Source: Bacteroidetes bacterium HGW-Bacteroidetes-5 (GTDB lineage Bacteria > Bacteroidota > Bacteroidia > Bacteroidales > UBA932). From it: a DNA stretch of 64,000 bases. Below, piece by piece: positions 18,276-28,186 of this stretch. The stretch spans positions 1,736,001 through 1,800,000 of the forward strand of contig PHDC01000001.1 in NCBI GenBank assembly GCA_002842515.1, in the 5' to 3' direction. Both the position numbers and the translations under genes were made by a program. Position 1 is the first letter of the stretch; each line of letters starts with the position of its first letter. Below the pieces are notes generated by a model, which had not been told where the DNA came from, searched no databases, and saw nothing but the letters and a program-made list of their open reading frames with translations.

Positions 18276-21092
18276 CTATTTACTCTCCGGTGCAAAACCC
18301 TTCATAATTATCTCAAACTGGTTACCCTGAGATAATACACTCTTGATGTATTCGTGAAGTTTTGCAGGGGTCATAGCTTTAAGGGCAGCCTCATAAGTGG
18401 TATGAAGATCTTTGCCGATAAGATATCTGTTTGAAATAGTATTCAACCAATAGCTGTTCTCTCTAAGGTTCTGAGTATAGTTCTTAGATAAAAACTCAAC
18501 TACCTTGTTGAAATCATCTGCAGATACCCCGTTTTGGATAACATTTGCAATCTCTTTATGAGCTCTTGCAAGAAGTCTCTCCTTAAGCGCAACATCTGTA
18601 TCAAAACCGAATAGGAATGTAAAGTTTTCTGTAGGGTAGGTAGAGAGGCTCATATTAACACCCACTCCGTATGTCCCTTGCTCCTCTTCGCGGATTGTTC
18701 TGGTAAATACCTGTTCGAAAACCTGTTTTGTCATATTTGACATAATAAGGTTCTCTACGCTATATTGTGTTTTACCGGAAAATATGGTATATACGGTAGC
18801 TTTTGGGGTTTGCATCTCCCTGTCGAAATGTTTTACAACCTTTCCTTTTACCGGAACCATTCCCACATTTTTCCAATCCTCTTTCTTACCCTTACTGCCA
18901 GGTAGTGAAGCGATATATGTCTCAACCAACGGGCGAAGAGTTACTGCATCTACATTGCCTACAAAGACAAATGTGAAATCGGCTGCATTCGCAAATCTCC
19001 CTTTAGCAAGTTCAAGAGTTCTTGCATAATCAATTTTGTCAAGCATCTCTACAGAGAGCCTCTTTGCGTATGGGCTGTTGTTGTAAAGAGTAGCCTGGAG
19101 GGTGTCTGTGAATGCGGTCATAGGATTTGCGGCTGCATTTTTGAGCTGGGCTCTCATTCTGCCCAACAACGCCTGGTATGCCTCAGGATCACTTCTTAAA
19201 GATGTGAAGTTAAGGTATACAAGCTGCATAAAGGTTTCAATGTCTTTTGGTGCACTGCTTCCGTTTAAGGCTTCGGTTGTGAGAGTTATTGCTGTTTGCA
19301 GATTAACATTTTTACCTGCAAGAACCTTTCTTAAATCTGTAGCGCTAAAGTTACCGAAACCTCCGACAGAGGCTACCTCCGAAATAACTTTTGTGTTGAT
19401 GATATCCTTGATATCAAACAGTGAGAAACCACCACGGCTGCTGGCATTGAAAAGAATCTGATCCTCTTTGAAATCGGTCTTTTTAATAACAACGGTTGCA
19501 CCGTTTGAAAGAGTCCACACTATTGAGTTGCTCATAGCGTCGTTAACCTCCGATACAATCTTACCGGCAACAGGGGCTTTTGAGATAAGAGGTTCGTTAG
19601 AGACTGTCTCTTTGTAGGCCTCAATCTGGCTCGCCCGTGTTTTATTGTAAACATCTAAAAGAGCCTCTTTTGTAGGGATAGCCAAACCCTCTTTTTTAGG
19701 CATCATAACTGCAACAACCACATTCTCCTCTATAGGAAGTGACTTTGCATATGTGTTTAACTGCTCTATCGGAATTGAAGGAATAATCTGCTGCATCAAT
19801 GTATACTCCATCTCTACACCCGGCATAGCCTCACCGGTAAGGAAGTGGTTAAGAATCTGATCTACATAGAATCCGCTGTTTAGCTTCTCTCTCTCTTTGT
19901 ATATCTGCTCAAGACGGCTGTTGAAATTTGCCTTTGCTCTCTCATACTCCGATGCTGTAAAGCCAAACCTTTTAACCTTCTCTGCCTCTTCTACTATTGC
20001 CTTGAATGCTGTTTCCAGTTCACCCTCTCTGGCTCCGGCTGAGATTCCAAATGTTGACTTTGTGTTTGATGTAATAAAGTCACCATAGTTTGAAGATGCA
20101 CTTGTAAATGGAGAATTTGCTTTTTGAGCAATTTCCGAAAGTCTTGAATTTAACATACTTGTAACCATACTGTTCATATAGCCGTATACTAAAGAGACAG
20201 CGGTAGGGCGAAACTCCTTAGGGAGAACATCGTGTTTGTACATTAGCATTATGCTGCTAGATGTAGCCTCTACATCACTTGCAACAGAGATAAGCGGCTC
20301 ATTTGTATTAGGAACTTCAAAAATCTCTCTTGGTGCAGGGTTAACAGCTTTAGGAATAGCACCGAAAAGTTTGATAATTTGCTTCTCTATTGCCTCGGGG
20401 TCTATATCTCCAACAACAATAATTCCCTGAAGATCCGGACGGTACCATTTTTTGTAGTACTCTCTAAGCTCGCTATAGGTGAAGTTATCGATAACCTCAA
20501 CCAAACCTGCGGGAAGCCTGTGAGCATATTTACTGCCGGGCATAATCTCCGGAAGGATAGCCTCAATCATTCTCATTTGAGCGTTGCTTCTTGTGCGCAG
20601 CTCTTCGCGAATGACACCCCTCTCTTTATCGATATCCTTCTCATTGAGATTGATGGCGCAAGCCCAGTCGTGAAGGATAAGAAGGCACGAGTCAATAATG
20701 CCCTGTCTTGTTACAGGAACTGCAGAAATATTGTAAACTGTTTGATCTACAGCTGTGTATGCGTTGAGGTTGGCTCCAAATTTTACGCCGATGGTCTCAA
20801 GGTATGAGATAACTTTGTTGTCGGGAAAGTTTTTGGTTCCGTTAAAGGCCATATGCTCCAAAAAGTGAGCAAGACCTCTCTGTTTGTCATTCTCCAGGAT
20901 AGCTCCTACCTTCTGAGCTATAAAGAACTCTGCCTGACCTTTAGGCTCGGCATTTTTCATTATAAAGTAGGTTAATCCGTTGTCCAGTTTCCCGCTTTTA
21001 ACCTTTGGGTCAAGCGGCAGTTGCGGTGGAACTTGCGCAATCGCCCCAAAATAGACGAATAGCGAAGCCACAATTAGAAGTAATCTTTTCAT
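18276..21092 (-). CDS. Large M16-family zinc metallopeptidase, secreted
   Basis: This 938-residue protein has a signal peptide (ending GAIAQ) and an N-terminal active M16 domain with the inverted zinc motif HFLEH (His76, Glu79, His80) and a downstream Glu in the RGVIREELRTRSN helix. Three further M16-fold domains follow, the C-terminal ones without the HxxEH motif, as in pitrilysin-like two-repeat enzymes. It probably degrades peptides in the periplasm. It has its own promoter on the minus strand. Confidence 0.92.
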   Translation of the reverse strand: MKRLLLIVASLFVYFGAIAQVPPQLPLDPKVKSGKLDNGLTYFIMKNAEPKGQAEFFIAQKVGAILENDKQRGLAHFLEHMAFNGTKNFPDNKVISYLETIGVKFGANLNAYTAVDQTVYNISAVPVTRQGIIDSCLLILHDWACAINLNEKDIDKERGVIREELRTRSNAQMRMIEAILPEIMPGSKYAHRLPAGLVEVIDNFTYSELREYYKKWYRPDLQGIIVVGDIDPEAIEKQIIKLFGAIPKAVNPAPREIFEVPNTNEPLISVASDVEATSSSIMLMYKHDVLPKEFRPTAVSLVYGYMNSMVTSMLNSRLSEIAQKANSPFTSASSNYGDFITSNTKSTFGISAGAREGELETAFKAIVEEAEKVKRFGFTASEYERAKANFNSRLEQIYKEREKLNSGFYVDQILNHFLTGEAMPGVEMEYTLMQQIIPSIPIEQLNTYAKSLPIEENVVVAVMMPKKEGLAIPTKEALLDVYNKTRASQIEAYKETVSNEPLISKAPVAGKIVSEVNDAMSNSIVWTLSNGATVVIKKTDFKEDQILFNASSRGGFSLFDIKDIINTKVISEVASVGGFGNFSATDLRKVLAGKNVNLQTAITLTTEALNGSSAPKDIETFMQLVYLNFTSLRSDPEAYQALLGRMRAQLKNAAANPMTAFTDTLQATLYNNSPYAKRLSVEMLDKIDYARTLELAKGRFANAADFTFVFVGNVDAVTLRPLVETYIASLPGSKGKKEDWKNVGMVPVKGKVVKHFDREMQTPKATVYTIFSGKTQYSVENLIMSNMTKQVFEQVFTRTIREEEQGTYGVGVNMSLSTYPTENFTFLFGFDTDVALKERLLARAHKEIANVIQNGVSADDFNKVVEFLSKNYTQNLRENSYWLNTISNRYLIGKDLHTTYEAALKAMTPAKLHEYIKSVLSQGNQFEIIMKGFAPESK

Positions 21093-21126
21093 AAATTGTT
21101 TACTTGATTTGATTTTTAAGATAGTA

Positions 21127-21134
21127 CAAATGTA
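21127..21134 (-). promoter_or_regulatory. -7 promoter element for the M16 peptidase gene
   Basis: The minus strand reads TACATTTG, matching TAnnTTTG, 35 bases before the ATG. Confidence 0.5.
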
Positions 21135-21167
21135 AACAATTTTCTTGCCAGATATATTAGTTTTTGC

Positions 21168-21175
21168 TATTTTTG
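21168..21175 (+). promoter_or_regulatory. -7 promoter element for the TPR gene
   Basis: TATTTTTG matches TAnnTTTG; the ATG at 21229 gives a leader of about 45 bases. Confidence 0.55.
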
Positions 21176-21228
21176 CAAGAATGCCAAAAGAGTAAACTAA
21201 AAATTTATAATTATTAATTAATATTCAA

Positions 21229-22194
21229 ATGAAAAGAATCAAGACACTTTTAGCCGTTTGTTTGCTGTCATTATTCTCATTTACAACTGCTTTCGGTCAG
21301 GATCTGGAAACAGCGACAGGATTGTACAACTCCGGAGCAACAGCTCTTGGAGAGAGCAACTATGCTGTTGCACTGGATTCATTCACAAAAGCCTTGAAGA
21401 TGCTCGAAGCTCTAACGCCGGAAGATAGGGGCGAAGATGGAGCGGCTCTTGTTAAAGAGGCAAAGGCAATAATTCCGCAGATACACCTTCGTTTCGGAAA
21501 GGAGCTTGCATCAAAGGGAGATATTGACAACTCAATGATTCAGTTGAAAAAAGCGATAGAGACTGCAAAAGCCAATGGTGTTGCAGAGGTGGGAGAAGAG
21601 GCCAATGAGCTTATTCCTCAACTTATTATGGCAAAAGCTACAAATGACCTCAATGCGGGAAAACTTCCGGAGTCTATTGCCGGATTTAAGAAGGTGATTG
21701 AACTGCAGCCTGCAAACAGCAGTGCATATCTATATACCGGTTTGGCAGAGCAGAAATTAAACAACGAGCCGGCTGCAATAGCTGCATTTGAAAAGGCAAT
21801 TGAACTGGGCGATACTGAGAATGCTCCAAAAAGAATTTCGGTAATCTACCTCAACAAATCTGTTACCGCAACCAAGACAAAAAACTGGGCAGAGGTTTTC
21901 TCAAATGCAAAGAAGGCAAATGAGTACAACGAATCTCCAAACGGACATAAACTGATTGGTCTTTCGGGAGTTCAGCTTAAGAAATATGACGAGGCAATAG
22001 ATGCTCTGGAGGCATACCTTGCAGCAGACCCTAATGCTAAAGATAAAAACAGCACTTTGTATAATCTTGCTGTTGCCTTTGAAGCAAAAAACAACACCGC
22101 AAAAGCCTGCGGATACTACAAGCAGCTGCTCACAGACCCTAATTACAAGCAGATTGCAGAGTACAAGGTGAAAACTCAACTAAAGTGCAACTAA
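21229..22194 (+). CDS. Secreted tetratricopeptide repeat protein
   Basis: This 321-residue protein has a signal peptide (ending FTTAFGQ) and about six TPR units, e.g. AVALDSFTKALKMLEALTPE, SIAGFKKVIELQPANSSAYL, DEAIDALEAYLAADPN and ACGYYKQLLTDPNYKQ. It is probably a periplasmic scaffold; the partner is unknown. Its stop codon overlaps the GTG start of the next gene, so the pair is translationally coupled. Confidence 0.85.
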   Translation: MKRIKTLLAVCLLSLFSFTTAFGQDLETATGLYNSGATALGESNYAVALDSFTKALKMLEALTPEDRGEDGAALVKEAKAIIPQIHLRFGKELASKGDIDNSMIQLKKAIETAKANGVAEVGEEANELIPQLIMAKATNDLNAGKLPESIAGFKKVIELQPANSSAYLYTGLAEQKLNNEPAAIAAFEKAIELGDTENAPKRISVIYLNKSVTATKTKNWAEVFSNAKKANEYNESPNGHKLIGLSGVQLKKYDEAIDALEAYLAADPNAKDKNSTLYNLAVAFEAKNNTAKACGYYKQLLTDPNYKQIAEYKVKTQLKCN

Positions 22195-24074
22195 GAGAGT
22201 TAGAGATTTTAGCACCGGCAAAAAACATAGACATCGGCATTGCAGCAATTGACTGTGGTGCCGATGCTCTCTATATTGCAGGACCCTCTTTCGGAGCGAG
22301 GGAGGCTGCGGGAAACCCTATGTCCGATATTGAAAAGCTTGCAGCCTATTCACACAGGTTCGGGGCAAAAGTTTATATGGTTTTAAACACCATCCTCTAC
22401 GACAATGAGATAGAGAGTGCCGTTAAACTGGCAACACAGGCGTATGAAGTCGGTTGTGATGCGCTTATTATTCAGGATCTTGGGCTGCTCAGGGCAGCTT
22501 TGCCACCCATTCCCCTTTTTGCATCTACACAGACCAATATAAGAGATGTGGAGCAGGCTCTGTTGATGGAGTCTCTCGGGTTCAAACGGGCAATCCTGGC
22601 AAGAGAGCTATCACTGGAGCAGATATCTGCAATTAGAAAAAGTACAAACATAGAGCTGGAGAGCTTTGTGCATGGGGCCCTCTGTGTGAGTTACAGCGGG
22701 CAGTGCTATATAAGCAGCAGGGTTACCGGCCGCAGCTCAAACAGAGGGGAGTGTGCGCAGATGTGCCGCTCATCTTACAACCTGACAGATAACAGAGGTA
22801 AGGTTATTGTAAAGGATAGACCGATACTGTCGCTCAAAGATCTCAACCTTGCCGGTTATATACCCGCTTTGGCAGATGCCGGGGTAACATCGTTCAAGAT
22901 AGAGGGGCGGCTCAAAGGGGCCTCCTATATCAAGAATGTGGTGAGATACTACAGAGGGGTTATGGATAGCTTTCTTGATGGGAACCAAACCTATAAAAGC
23001 TCCTCCTTGGGCAAACTCTACGGCGGATTCACTCCCAGGCCCGAGAGCACATTCAACAGGGGTTATACCAATCTCTTTATTGAGGGGACCAGAGATAGCT
23101 GGAGCAGCGGAGAGAGTGCAAAATCTACCGGGGAGTACATAGGAAAGATAATCTCAACGGCTAAAGACAGAAGGGGAAATCTCACATTCCGCTACACATC
23201 TTCCAACAGAGTCGAGAATGGAGACGGGCTCTGTATAATAGCCCCATCGGGAGAGGTAATTGGGATAAGGGCAAGCACCACAGAGTCCAGGGAGGTTGTG
23301 ACCAATGAGCAGGTTACAGTGCCGCCGGGCTCGCTGCTCTACAGAAACTACAACCACTCCTTTGAGAAGGAGCTTGCGGCAAATATGCCCAAAAGGTTGA
23401 TAAGCGTCTTTTTGACAATCACCTGCAAAAACGGGAAAACATCAGTAAAAGCGGTTAGTGAAGATGGCCGTGAAATCATTCTCTCCATAGAGAAAAGGTT
23501 TGAACCGGCACGAGACTCCGCCCTGGTGCAGGAGAGCGTAGCCCGGCAGCTTGGTAAGAGCGCAGGGATATACAGGTTTGAGGTGAAATCCTTTATTGCA
23601 GATGAGTATCTGTTCTACCCAATCTCGGAGTTGAATGAGATTCGGCGGGAGATTGCCACAAAACTGGATGAAATGGAGGTACAAAATGCAGGCGAGCCGG
23701 CAGGCATTAAGGGTGAATTGCCGGGCAGCCCGGGCGAGCCGCAAATCACTGCGGAGAACTCGCCGGCGAGGTACCATAAGGCAAAACCTTTAAAGGGGCA
23801 GACCCCGGACTACAGGGCAAACATATCCAACTCACTCTCAAAGGAGCTCTATATGGAGTTGGGGGCAAAATCTACAGATGAGGCATTTGAGATATCTCCG
23901 CCGGAGCAGGCAGAGCTTATGAGGTGCAAATACTGCATAAAGTTTGAGCTGGGCAGCTGCCCCAAAGAGGGGAGCCGTACAAAGTATGAAGAGCCTTTAT
24001 GGCTGGAGAATGGAGGGAGAAAATTCCGGGTTGCATTTGACTGCAATAAATGTGAAATGGTTATATTTGGGTAA
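22185..24074 (+). CDS. Peptidase U32 family protein (RlhA/YegQ type)
   Basis: This 629-residue protein carries the U32 core: LEILAPAKNIDIGIAAIDCG, GAREAAGN and VHGALCVSYSGQCYISS, with iron-sulfur-type cysteines in RGECAQMCR. Relatives with this length and a C-terminal extension include RlhA, an enzyme of 23S rRNA hydroxylation, which may be the role here; tRNA-modifying or peptidase roles are alternatives. A Gly/Pro/Glu linker around residues 504-525 is GC-rich. It starts with GTG at 22185, overlapping the TPR stop. Confidence 0.82.
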   Translation: MQLRELEILAPAKNIDIGIAAIDCGADALYIAGPSFGAREAAGNPMSDIEKLAAYSHRFGAKVYMVLNTILYDNEIESAVKLATQAYEVGCDALIIQDLGLLRAALPPIPLFASTQTNIRDVEQALLMESLGFKRAILARELSLEQISAIRKSTNIELESFVHGALCVSYSGQCYISSRVTGRSSNRGECAQMCRSSYNLTDNRGKVIVKDRPILSLKDLNLAGYIPALADAGVTSFKIEGRLKGASYIKNVVRYYRGVMDSFLDGNQTYKSSSLGKLYGGFTPRPESTFNRGYTNLFIEGTRDSWSSGESAKSTGEYIGKIISTAKDRRGNLTFRYTSSNRVENGDGLCIIAPSGEVIGIRASTTESREVVTNEQVTVPPGSLLYRNYNHSFEKELAANMPKRLISVFLTITCKNGKTSVKAVSEDGREIILSIEKRFEPARDSALVQESVARQLGKSAGIYRFEVKSFIADEYLFYPISELNEIRREIATKLDEMEVQNAGEPAGIKGELPGSPGEPQITAENSPARYHKAKPLKGQTPDYRANISNSLSKELYMELGAKSTDEAFEISPPEQAELMRCKYCIKFELGSCPKEGSRTKYEEPLWLENGGRKFRVAFDCNKCEMVIFG

Positions 24075-24084
24075 ATATTGAGAT

Positions 24085-25212
24085 ATGCGATTTGCAGCAA
24101 TAGTAGGACAGAAAAAACTGAAGGAGCAGTTCATTGCGATGGCTGCAGATGAGAGAGTTGGCCACGCTTTACTGCTCTATGAGGAGTCCGGCTTCGGAGC
24201 CCTCCCAATGGCAATCGCATTTGCTCAGTATCTCTGTTGCCCCCATAAGGCAGATGGTGACTCCTGCGGGAGCTGCCCCACCTGCAACAAGTTTCAGAAA
24301 CTTATCCACCCGGACCTTCACTTTGCAATGCCGGTTAACTCTACAAAAACCATCTCGGCAGATAAAAAACCGGTAAGCGACACTTTTGCGGCCGCCTGGC
24401 GGGAGGCAATCATCTCCGACCCCTATCTCACAGAGCAGCAGTGGTATGAGAAGATTGGGATAGAGAACAAATCGGGGATAATAGGGGTGAACGAGGCCGC
24501 ACTCATCGGGAGAAAGATGAGTATGAGATCTTTTGAGGGGGGTAAGAAGTTTATGATAATATGGCTGCCGGAGCGGATGAACCAGGAGGCGGCGAACAAA
24601 CTTTTAAAACTTATAGAGGAGCCGCCGCCGGATACATTTATCTTTTTGGTGAGCGAATCGCCCGAGAATGTAATCGTAACAGTTCTCTCCAGATGTCAAA
24701 TCTTTCGTCTTCCTCCAATTGAGAGCGAATCTCTCTCAATGGAGCTGGTAGAGGAGTTTGATACAGATATTGAGCAGGCCCGCTTCTGGACAAAGATCTC
24801 GGGAGGCAGCCTTAGCAAGGCCAGGAGATTGATAAAAGAGAGTGAGAGCAGCAGTATCTACGATGTTTATCTTGCTACTCTTTTGGAGGGTTGTGCAAAT
24901 AAAGATTTAAAAAAGGTTATCTCATTCTGGGAGGAGATCTCTCTAAAAGGGAGAGAGAGCCAGCGGCAGTTTTGCGAATATGCACTCGAGTTTCTGCGAC
25001 GCTCTCTGATGACAAATATTGGATCTGCAAACATCTCCAACACCCCGGACTCTGCTAAAGAGTATATAACTTACTGGGCAGCAAAAATTAAACCCGGCTT
25101 CTACCCAAAGGCCTACGAAGCAATTAACAAGGCTCTCGAGGATATAGACCGCAATGTAAACTCAAGGTATATCTTTGCAGACCTTGGTAACCGCTTTTTC
25201 CTATCTTTGTAA
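24085..25212 (+). CDS. holB: DNA polymerase III delta' subunit
   Basis: This 375-residue clamp-loader subunit begins FAAIVGQKKLKEQFIAMAAD and has a degenerate P-loop (YEESGFGAL), normal for delta', the zinc-binding cysteines CCPHKADGDSCGSCPTC, and the sensor region QEAANKLLKLIEEPPPDTFI followed by VLSRCQIFRL (SRC motif). It helps load the sliding clamp during replication. The neighbour downstream is a PSP1/RicT-like gene, a conserved holB partner in many bacteria. Confidence 0.92.
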   Translation: MRFAAIVGQKKLKEQFIAMAADERVGHALLLYEESGFGALPMAIAFAQYLCCPHKADGDSCGSCPTCNKFQKLIHPDLHFAMPVNSTKTISADKKPVSDTFAAAWREAIISDPYLTEQQWYEKIGIENKSGIIGVNEAALIGRKMSMRSFEGGKKFMIIWLPERMNQEAANKLLKLIEEPPPDTFIFLVSESPENVIVTVLSRCQIFRLPPIESESLSMELVEEFDTDIEQARFWTKISGGSLSKARRLIKESESSSIYDVYLATLLEGCANKDLKKVISFWEEISLKGRESQRQFCEYALEFLRRSLMTNIGSANISNTPDSAKEYITYWAAKIKPGFYPKAYEAINKALEDIDRNVNSRYIFADLGNRFFLSL

Positions 25213-25222
25213 TTTAGAACTT

Positions 25223-26407
25223 ATGGATACAAAAGATATAAAATATGATTGCAACAGGGGCAGCATCACCTACAGAAATGACGAGGGGGAGCTAAAGTGT
25301 GATTTTAACCCGGGTTGCTGCAAACTGAGCGTTTACGACTGGCTTAAAGATATCCCCGACGAGGTGACCAGAGATCTCTTTGAGGTTCGTTTCAAAAATA
25401 CAAGAAAACTTATATTCCGCAACACCTCCGGGCAGCAGCTCCAGGTTGGCGATGTGGTTGTGGTTGAGGCTGTAAACGGCCACGATGTGGGTATTGTTAC
25501 CCTGTGCGGGCCGGTAATCTTGCCCCAGCTGCGCAGGAATAACGTAGATATCAAAACTTACGAATTTCGCAAAGTTTTCCGCAAAGCAAAATCACTGGAT
25601 ATTGAAAGGTGGCAGGAGGCAATTGCCAGAGAGCACAAGACAATGATACGCTCCCGCCAGCTGGCAGCGTCGCTTAATCTCAATATGAAGATTGGTGATG
25701 TTGAGTTTCAGGGAGACGGCACAAAAGCTATCTTCTACTACATTGCAGATGAGCGGGTGGACTTCCGTCAACTGATAAGGGTGTTTGCAGAGGAGTTTCG
25801 GATTAGAATAGAGATGAAGCAGATAGGGGCAAGGCAGGAGGCGGGGCTCATCGGGGGCATTGGAGTGTGCGGCCAGGAGCTGTGCTGCTCAAGGTATATG
25901 TCAGATTTTCAATCTATCACCACCCAGGCGGCCCGTACCCAGGATCTCTCCCTTAACCCACAGAAGCTGGCCGGCCAGTGCAGTAAACTCAAGTGCTGTA
26001 TCAACTACGAGGCGGCCGCCTATATAGATGCGCATATCAATATTCCTCAGGTGAGGGGCCCGCTCGAAACAGAGGAGGGTCTTGCATACCTTGTTAAGAC
26101 AGATACCCTAAAGGGCATAATGTGGTTCTCTTTTGAGCAGAACAGTATGACAAATATGTTCCCTGTTGAGGCAGAGAGAGTCAAAGAGTTTATTAAGCTA
26201 AATAAACGGGGAGTAAAGGTTTCAAATATCAACCCGAGAAAAGATGCCAAATCTCCGGAGTTTATGAGTGCCGTTGGTGAAGATAGCATCTCAAGATTTG
26301 ACGATAATAACGGAGATAAGAGCAGGCAGTCCAACAACAGAAAGGGGAGAAATTTTAGAAACAACAGAAAAAGAGGGGGAAATGGCTCCGATCCAAAAAG
26401 CAGTTAA
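25223..26407 (+). CDS. PSP1-domain protein (RicT/YaaT-like)
   Basis: This 394-residue protein has the PSP1 core with GVCGQELCCSRYM and GQCSKLKCCINYE cysteine motifs, which in RicT bind a [4Fe-4S] cluster in the RicAFT complex acting on RNA processing. A C-terminal Arg/Asn/Gly-rich tail (RKGRNFRNNRKRGGNG) may bind nucleic acid. The ATG at 25223 is chosen over an upstream in-frame start because the latter overlaps holB and gives no family match. It overlaps the gldH start by 26 bases. Confidence 0.88.
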   Translation: MDTKDIKYDCNRGSITYRNDEGELKCDFNPGCCKLSVYDWLKDIPDEVTRDLFEVRFKNTRKLIFRNTSGQQLQVGDVVVVEAVNGHDVGIVTLCGPVILPQLRRNNVDIKTYEFRKVFRKAKSLDIERWQEAIAREHKTMIRSRQLAASLNLNMKIGDVEFQGDGTKAIFYYIADERVDFRQLIRVFAEEFRIRIEMKQIGARQEAGLIGGIGVCGQELCCSRYMSDFQSITTQAARTQDLSLNPQKLAGQCSKLKCCINYEAAAYIDAHINIPQVRGPLETEEGLAYLVKTDTLKGIMWFSFEQNSMTNMFPVEAERVKEFIKLNKRGVKVSNINPRKDAKSPEFMSAVGEDSISRFDDNNGDKSRQSNNRKGRNFRNNRKRGGNGSDPKSS

Positions 26408-26825
26408 AGTTATCACAATCACTCTGGTTTTAACACTACTACTCTCCTGTTCCCAGGTGGGTATGTTTCCTGTTACTCATAAACACCAAACCAAATTCCT
26501 GGCAGAAGATACCTCATCTTTTCACTCAATAGATATCTACGCAAGAATCCCGGACAGCTACAAAGGGGAGAATCTCTATATAATCCTGGATATTATACCT
26601 CCCCGGGAGGGCAGATACTCAGATACCCTTTCACTTCCCGTGAGAATGGACCGGATCCCATATCTGGGGGTAGATAACGGCAGGTGGAGAGATATGAAGT
26701 GGAACTACCGCAACAATGTTAAATTCACCCAGCCCGGAGAATGGAGGTTCTATATAAGAAGAGACACCTCCCAGCCTGATAGCTGTGCCACCGGGGCTAT
26801 TGGCCTTTTAATCAAAAAAATGTAG
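26382..26825 (+). CDS. gldH: Gliding motility lipoprotein GldH
   Basis: This 147-residue lipoprotein has lipobox LLLSC (Cys23) and the GldH body: HSIDIYARIPDSYKGENLYI, DTLSLPVRMDR and WNYRNNVKFTQPGEWRFYI. GldH takes part in gliding and type 9 secretion in Flavobacterium, but it is widespread in non-gliding Bacteroidales, so a motility role should not be assumed. The ATG at 26382 has a GGGGG-rich ribosome-binding stretch just upstream and lies inside the PSP1 gene; an earlier start would lack a leader peptide. Confidence 0.88.
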   Translation: MAPIQKAVKVITITLVLTLLLSCSQVGMFPVTHKHQTKFLAEDTSSFHSIDIYARIPDSYKGENLYIILDIIPPREGRYSDTLSLPVRMDRIPYLGVDNGRWRDMKWNYRNNVKFTQPGEWRFYIRRDTSQPDSCATGAIGLLIKKM

Positions 26826-26847
26826 GGCCACAATCACAAGAGTTAAT

Positions 26848-27561
26848 ATGGGCAAAGACAAATTAAAGAGATTTGAAGAGAACAAGAGCTTCCGCTGTCT
26901 CTATCAGCCGGAGTTTGAAGAGGTTTTTCGTACAGATTATAAAATAAAGGGTTTGTGGCACAAAGAGCACTTCGCAAACCAGAGAGATATTGTGCTGGAG
27001 CTTGGTTGCGGGAGAGGGGAGTACACCATTGCACTGGCGCGCAAATATCCGCATAAGAGCTTCATTGGTGTAGATATTAAGGGTGCCCGTTTGTGGAGAG
27101 GGGCAAAAACAGCAACCGATGAGCAGATGGACAACGCCGCTTTTGTGAGGTGCCGGATTGAGTTTATTGAGTCAGTTTTTGCCCGGGATGAGGTCTCGGA
27201 GATATGGATCACATTCCCGGACCCGCAAATCAAAAGAGATAATAAAAGGTTAACATCTGCAGGATTCCTCCAGAGGTACCGCACTTTCCTCAAAGATGGC
27301 GGGGTGGTTCACCTAAAGACAGACAGTCCGTTTCTATATAACTACACTTTGGAGCTGGTCAAACAAAACAACCTGGAGCTTCTCGAGGCCAACGAAGATA
27401 TCTACGGTAGCGGCAGGGCAGATGAACTTCTCTCTGTAAAGACCCGCTACGAATCTCAGTTTCTATCAATGGGGATGAAAATCACCTACCTCTCTTTCTG
27501 CTTAAGAAGAGACGGGGCTCTTAAAGAGCCTGTATGGGATTCTGAACAATTTGAGAGATAA
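26848..27561 (+). CDS. trmB: tRNA (guanine-N7)-methyltransferase
   Basis: This 237-residue SAM enzyme forms m7G46 in tRNA. Its core shows LELGCGRGEYTIALARKYP (SAM-binding), FIGVDIKG, and the TrmB signature EIWITFPDPQIKRDNKRLT followed by HLKTDSPFLYNYT. Length normal. It lies in a same-strand block with holB, PSP1 and gldH. Confidence 0.93.
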   Translation: MGKDKLKRFEENKSFRCLYQPEFEEVFRTDYKIKGLWHKEHFANQRDIVLELGCGRGEYTIALARKYPHKSFIGVDIKGARLWRGAKTATDEQMDNAAFVRCRIEFIESVFARDEVSEIWITFPDPQIKRDNKRLTSAGFLQRYRTFLKDGGVVHLKTDSPFLYNYTLELVKQNNLELLEANEDIYGSGRADELLSVKTRYESQFLSMGMKITYLSFCLRRDGALKEPVWDSEQFER

Positions 27562-27635
27562 AGCCCCGGCGGGACACAATGGCGTTTACCCGCCGATTTT
27601 GGTGTTACAATTGCGTGCCGATATTGGTGCTGCTA

Positions 27636-28118
27636 TTACCCGTCGTTACGGTCGTCACGAACTGCGTACTCGATCATACGGGCAATACGGTAGACATCTT
27701 TCCTCTGACCCTCAAGTGAGATTGGATTATCTGAGAAGTCAAGAACAATTCTATCTTCAAACATACGGAACATTCTTACCACAACAGATTTGTGACGGAA
27801 AGTGGTAGAGGTTGTCCCCTCAAATTCAACTGAAAAACGGCTTTTGTCAAAAACATCTGCAATCTTAGCTTTATCTTCCTGGTAGCTTTTGTTGAGATAG
27901 ACTTTCTTTTTGGCATATCCGAAAAAAGGATAGATTATTGACATTGCCAGCAGGAAAATAATAATTTGAATCTCTGTTCCTTCACGGAACAGGGTTGAGA
28001 AACTGAAGCCAGAGCCGGAGGTGAGTGAGAAGATTGCTACCACCAGGGTAAAAACAATAGCCAGGTATATAAGGTATTTTATAACTCTGGTAAGGTACTG
28101 CTGAAAGTTGAATTTCAT
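27636..28118 (-). CDS. Hypothetical two-helix membrane protein
   Basis: This 160-residue protein has two hydrophobic helices (residues about 14-33 and 50-68) and a C-terminal cytoplasmic-type domain (FSVEFEGTTSTTFRHKSVVV, DFSDNPISLEGQRKDVYRI) with a beta-strand pattern that could be a small YcxB-like fold. Family not recognised. It is downstream of the ROK kinase gene on the minus strand and convergent with trmB. Confidence 0.7.
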   Translation of the reverse strand: MKFNFQQYLTRVIKYLIYLAIVFTLVVAIFSLTSGSGFSFSTLFREGTEIQIIIFLLAMSIIYPFFGYAKKKVYLNKSYQEDKAKIADVFDKSRFSVEFEGTTSTTFRHKSVVVRMFRMFEDRIVLDFSDNPISLEGQRKDVYRIARMIEYAVRDDRNDG

Positions 28119-28143
28119 ATCTTTAACTGTTTAAATGTTTCTG

Positions 28144-28183
28144 TTTTGAGCACTTTATGAGTTGAACACCTTATGTGTTGAAC
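28144..28183. repeat. Three short imperfect direct repeats
   Basis: About 15-base units of the form TGAGCACTTTA, TGAGTTGAACACCTTA, TGTGTTGAACTC follow each other in the 68-base gap between the membrane protein and ROK genes. Perhaps a slippage product; no function seen. Confidence 0.45.
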
Positions 28184-28186
28184 TCT

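Noticed and set aside
27551..27808. An 85-residue plus-strand frame after trmB
   Set aside because: It overlaps the membrane protein gene on the other strand and has no recognisable feature.
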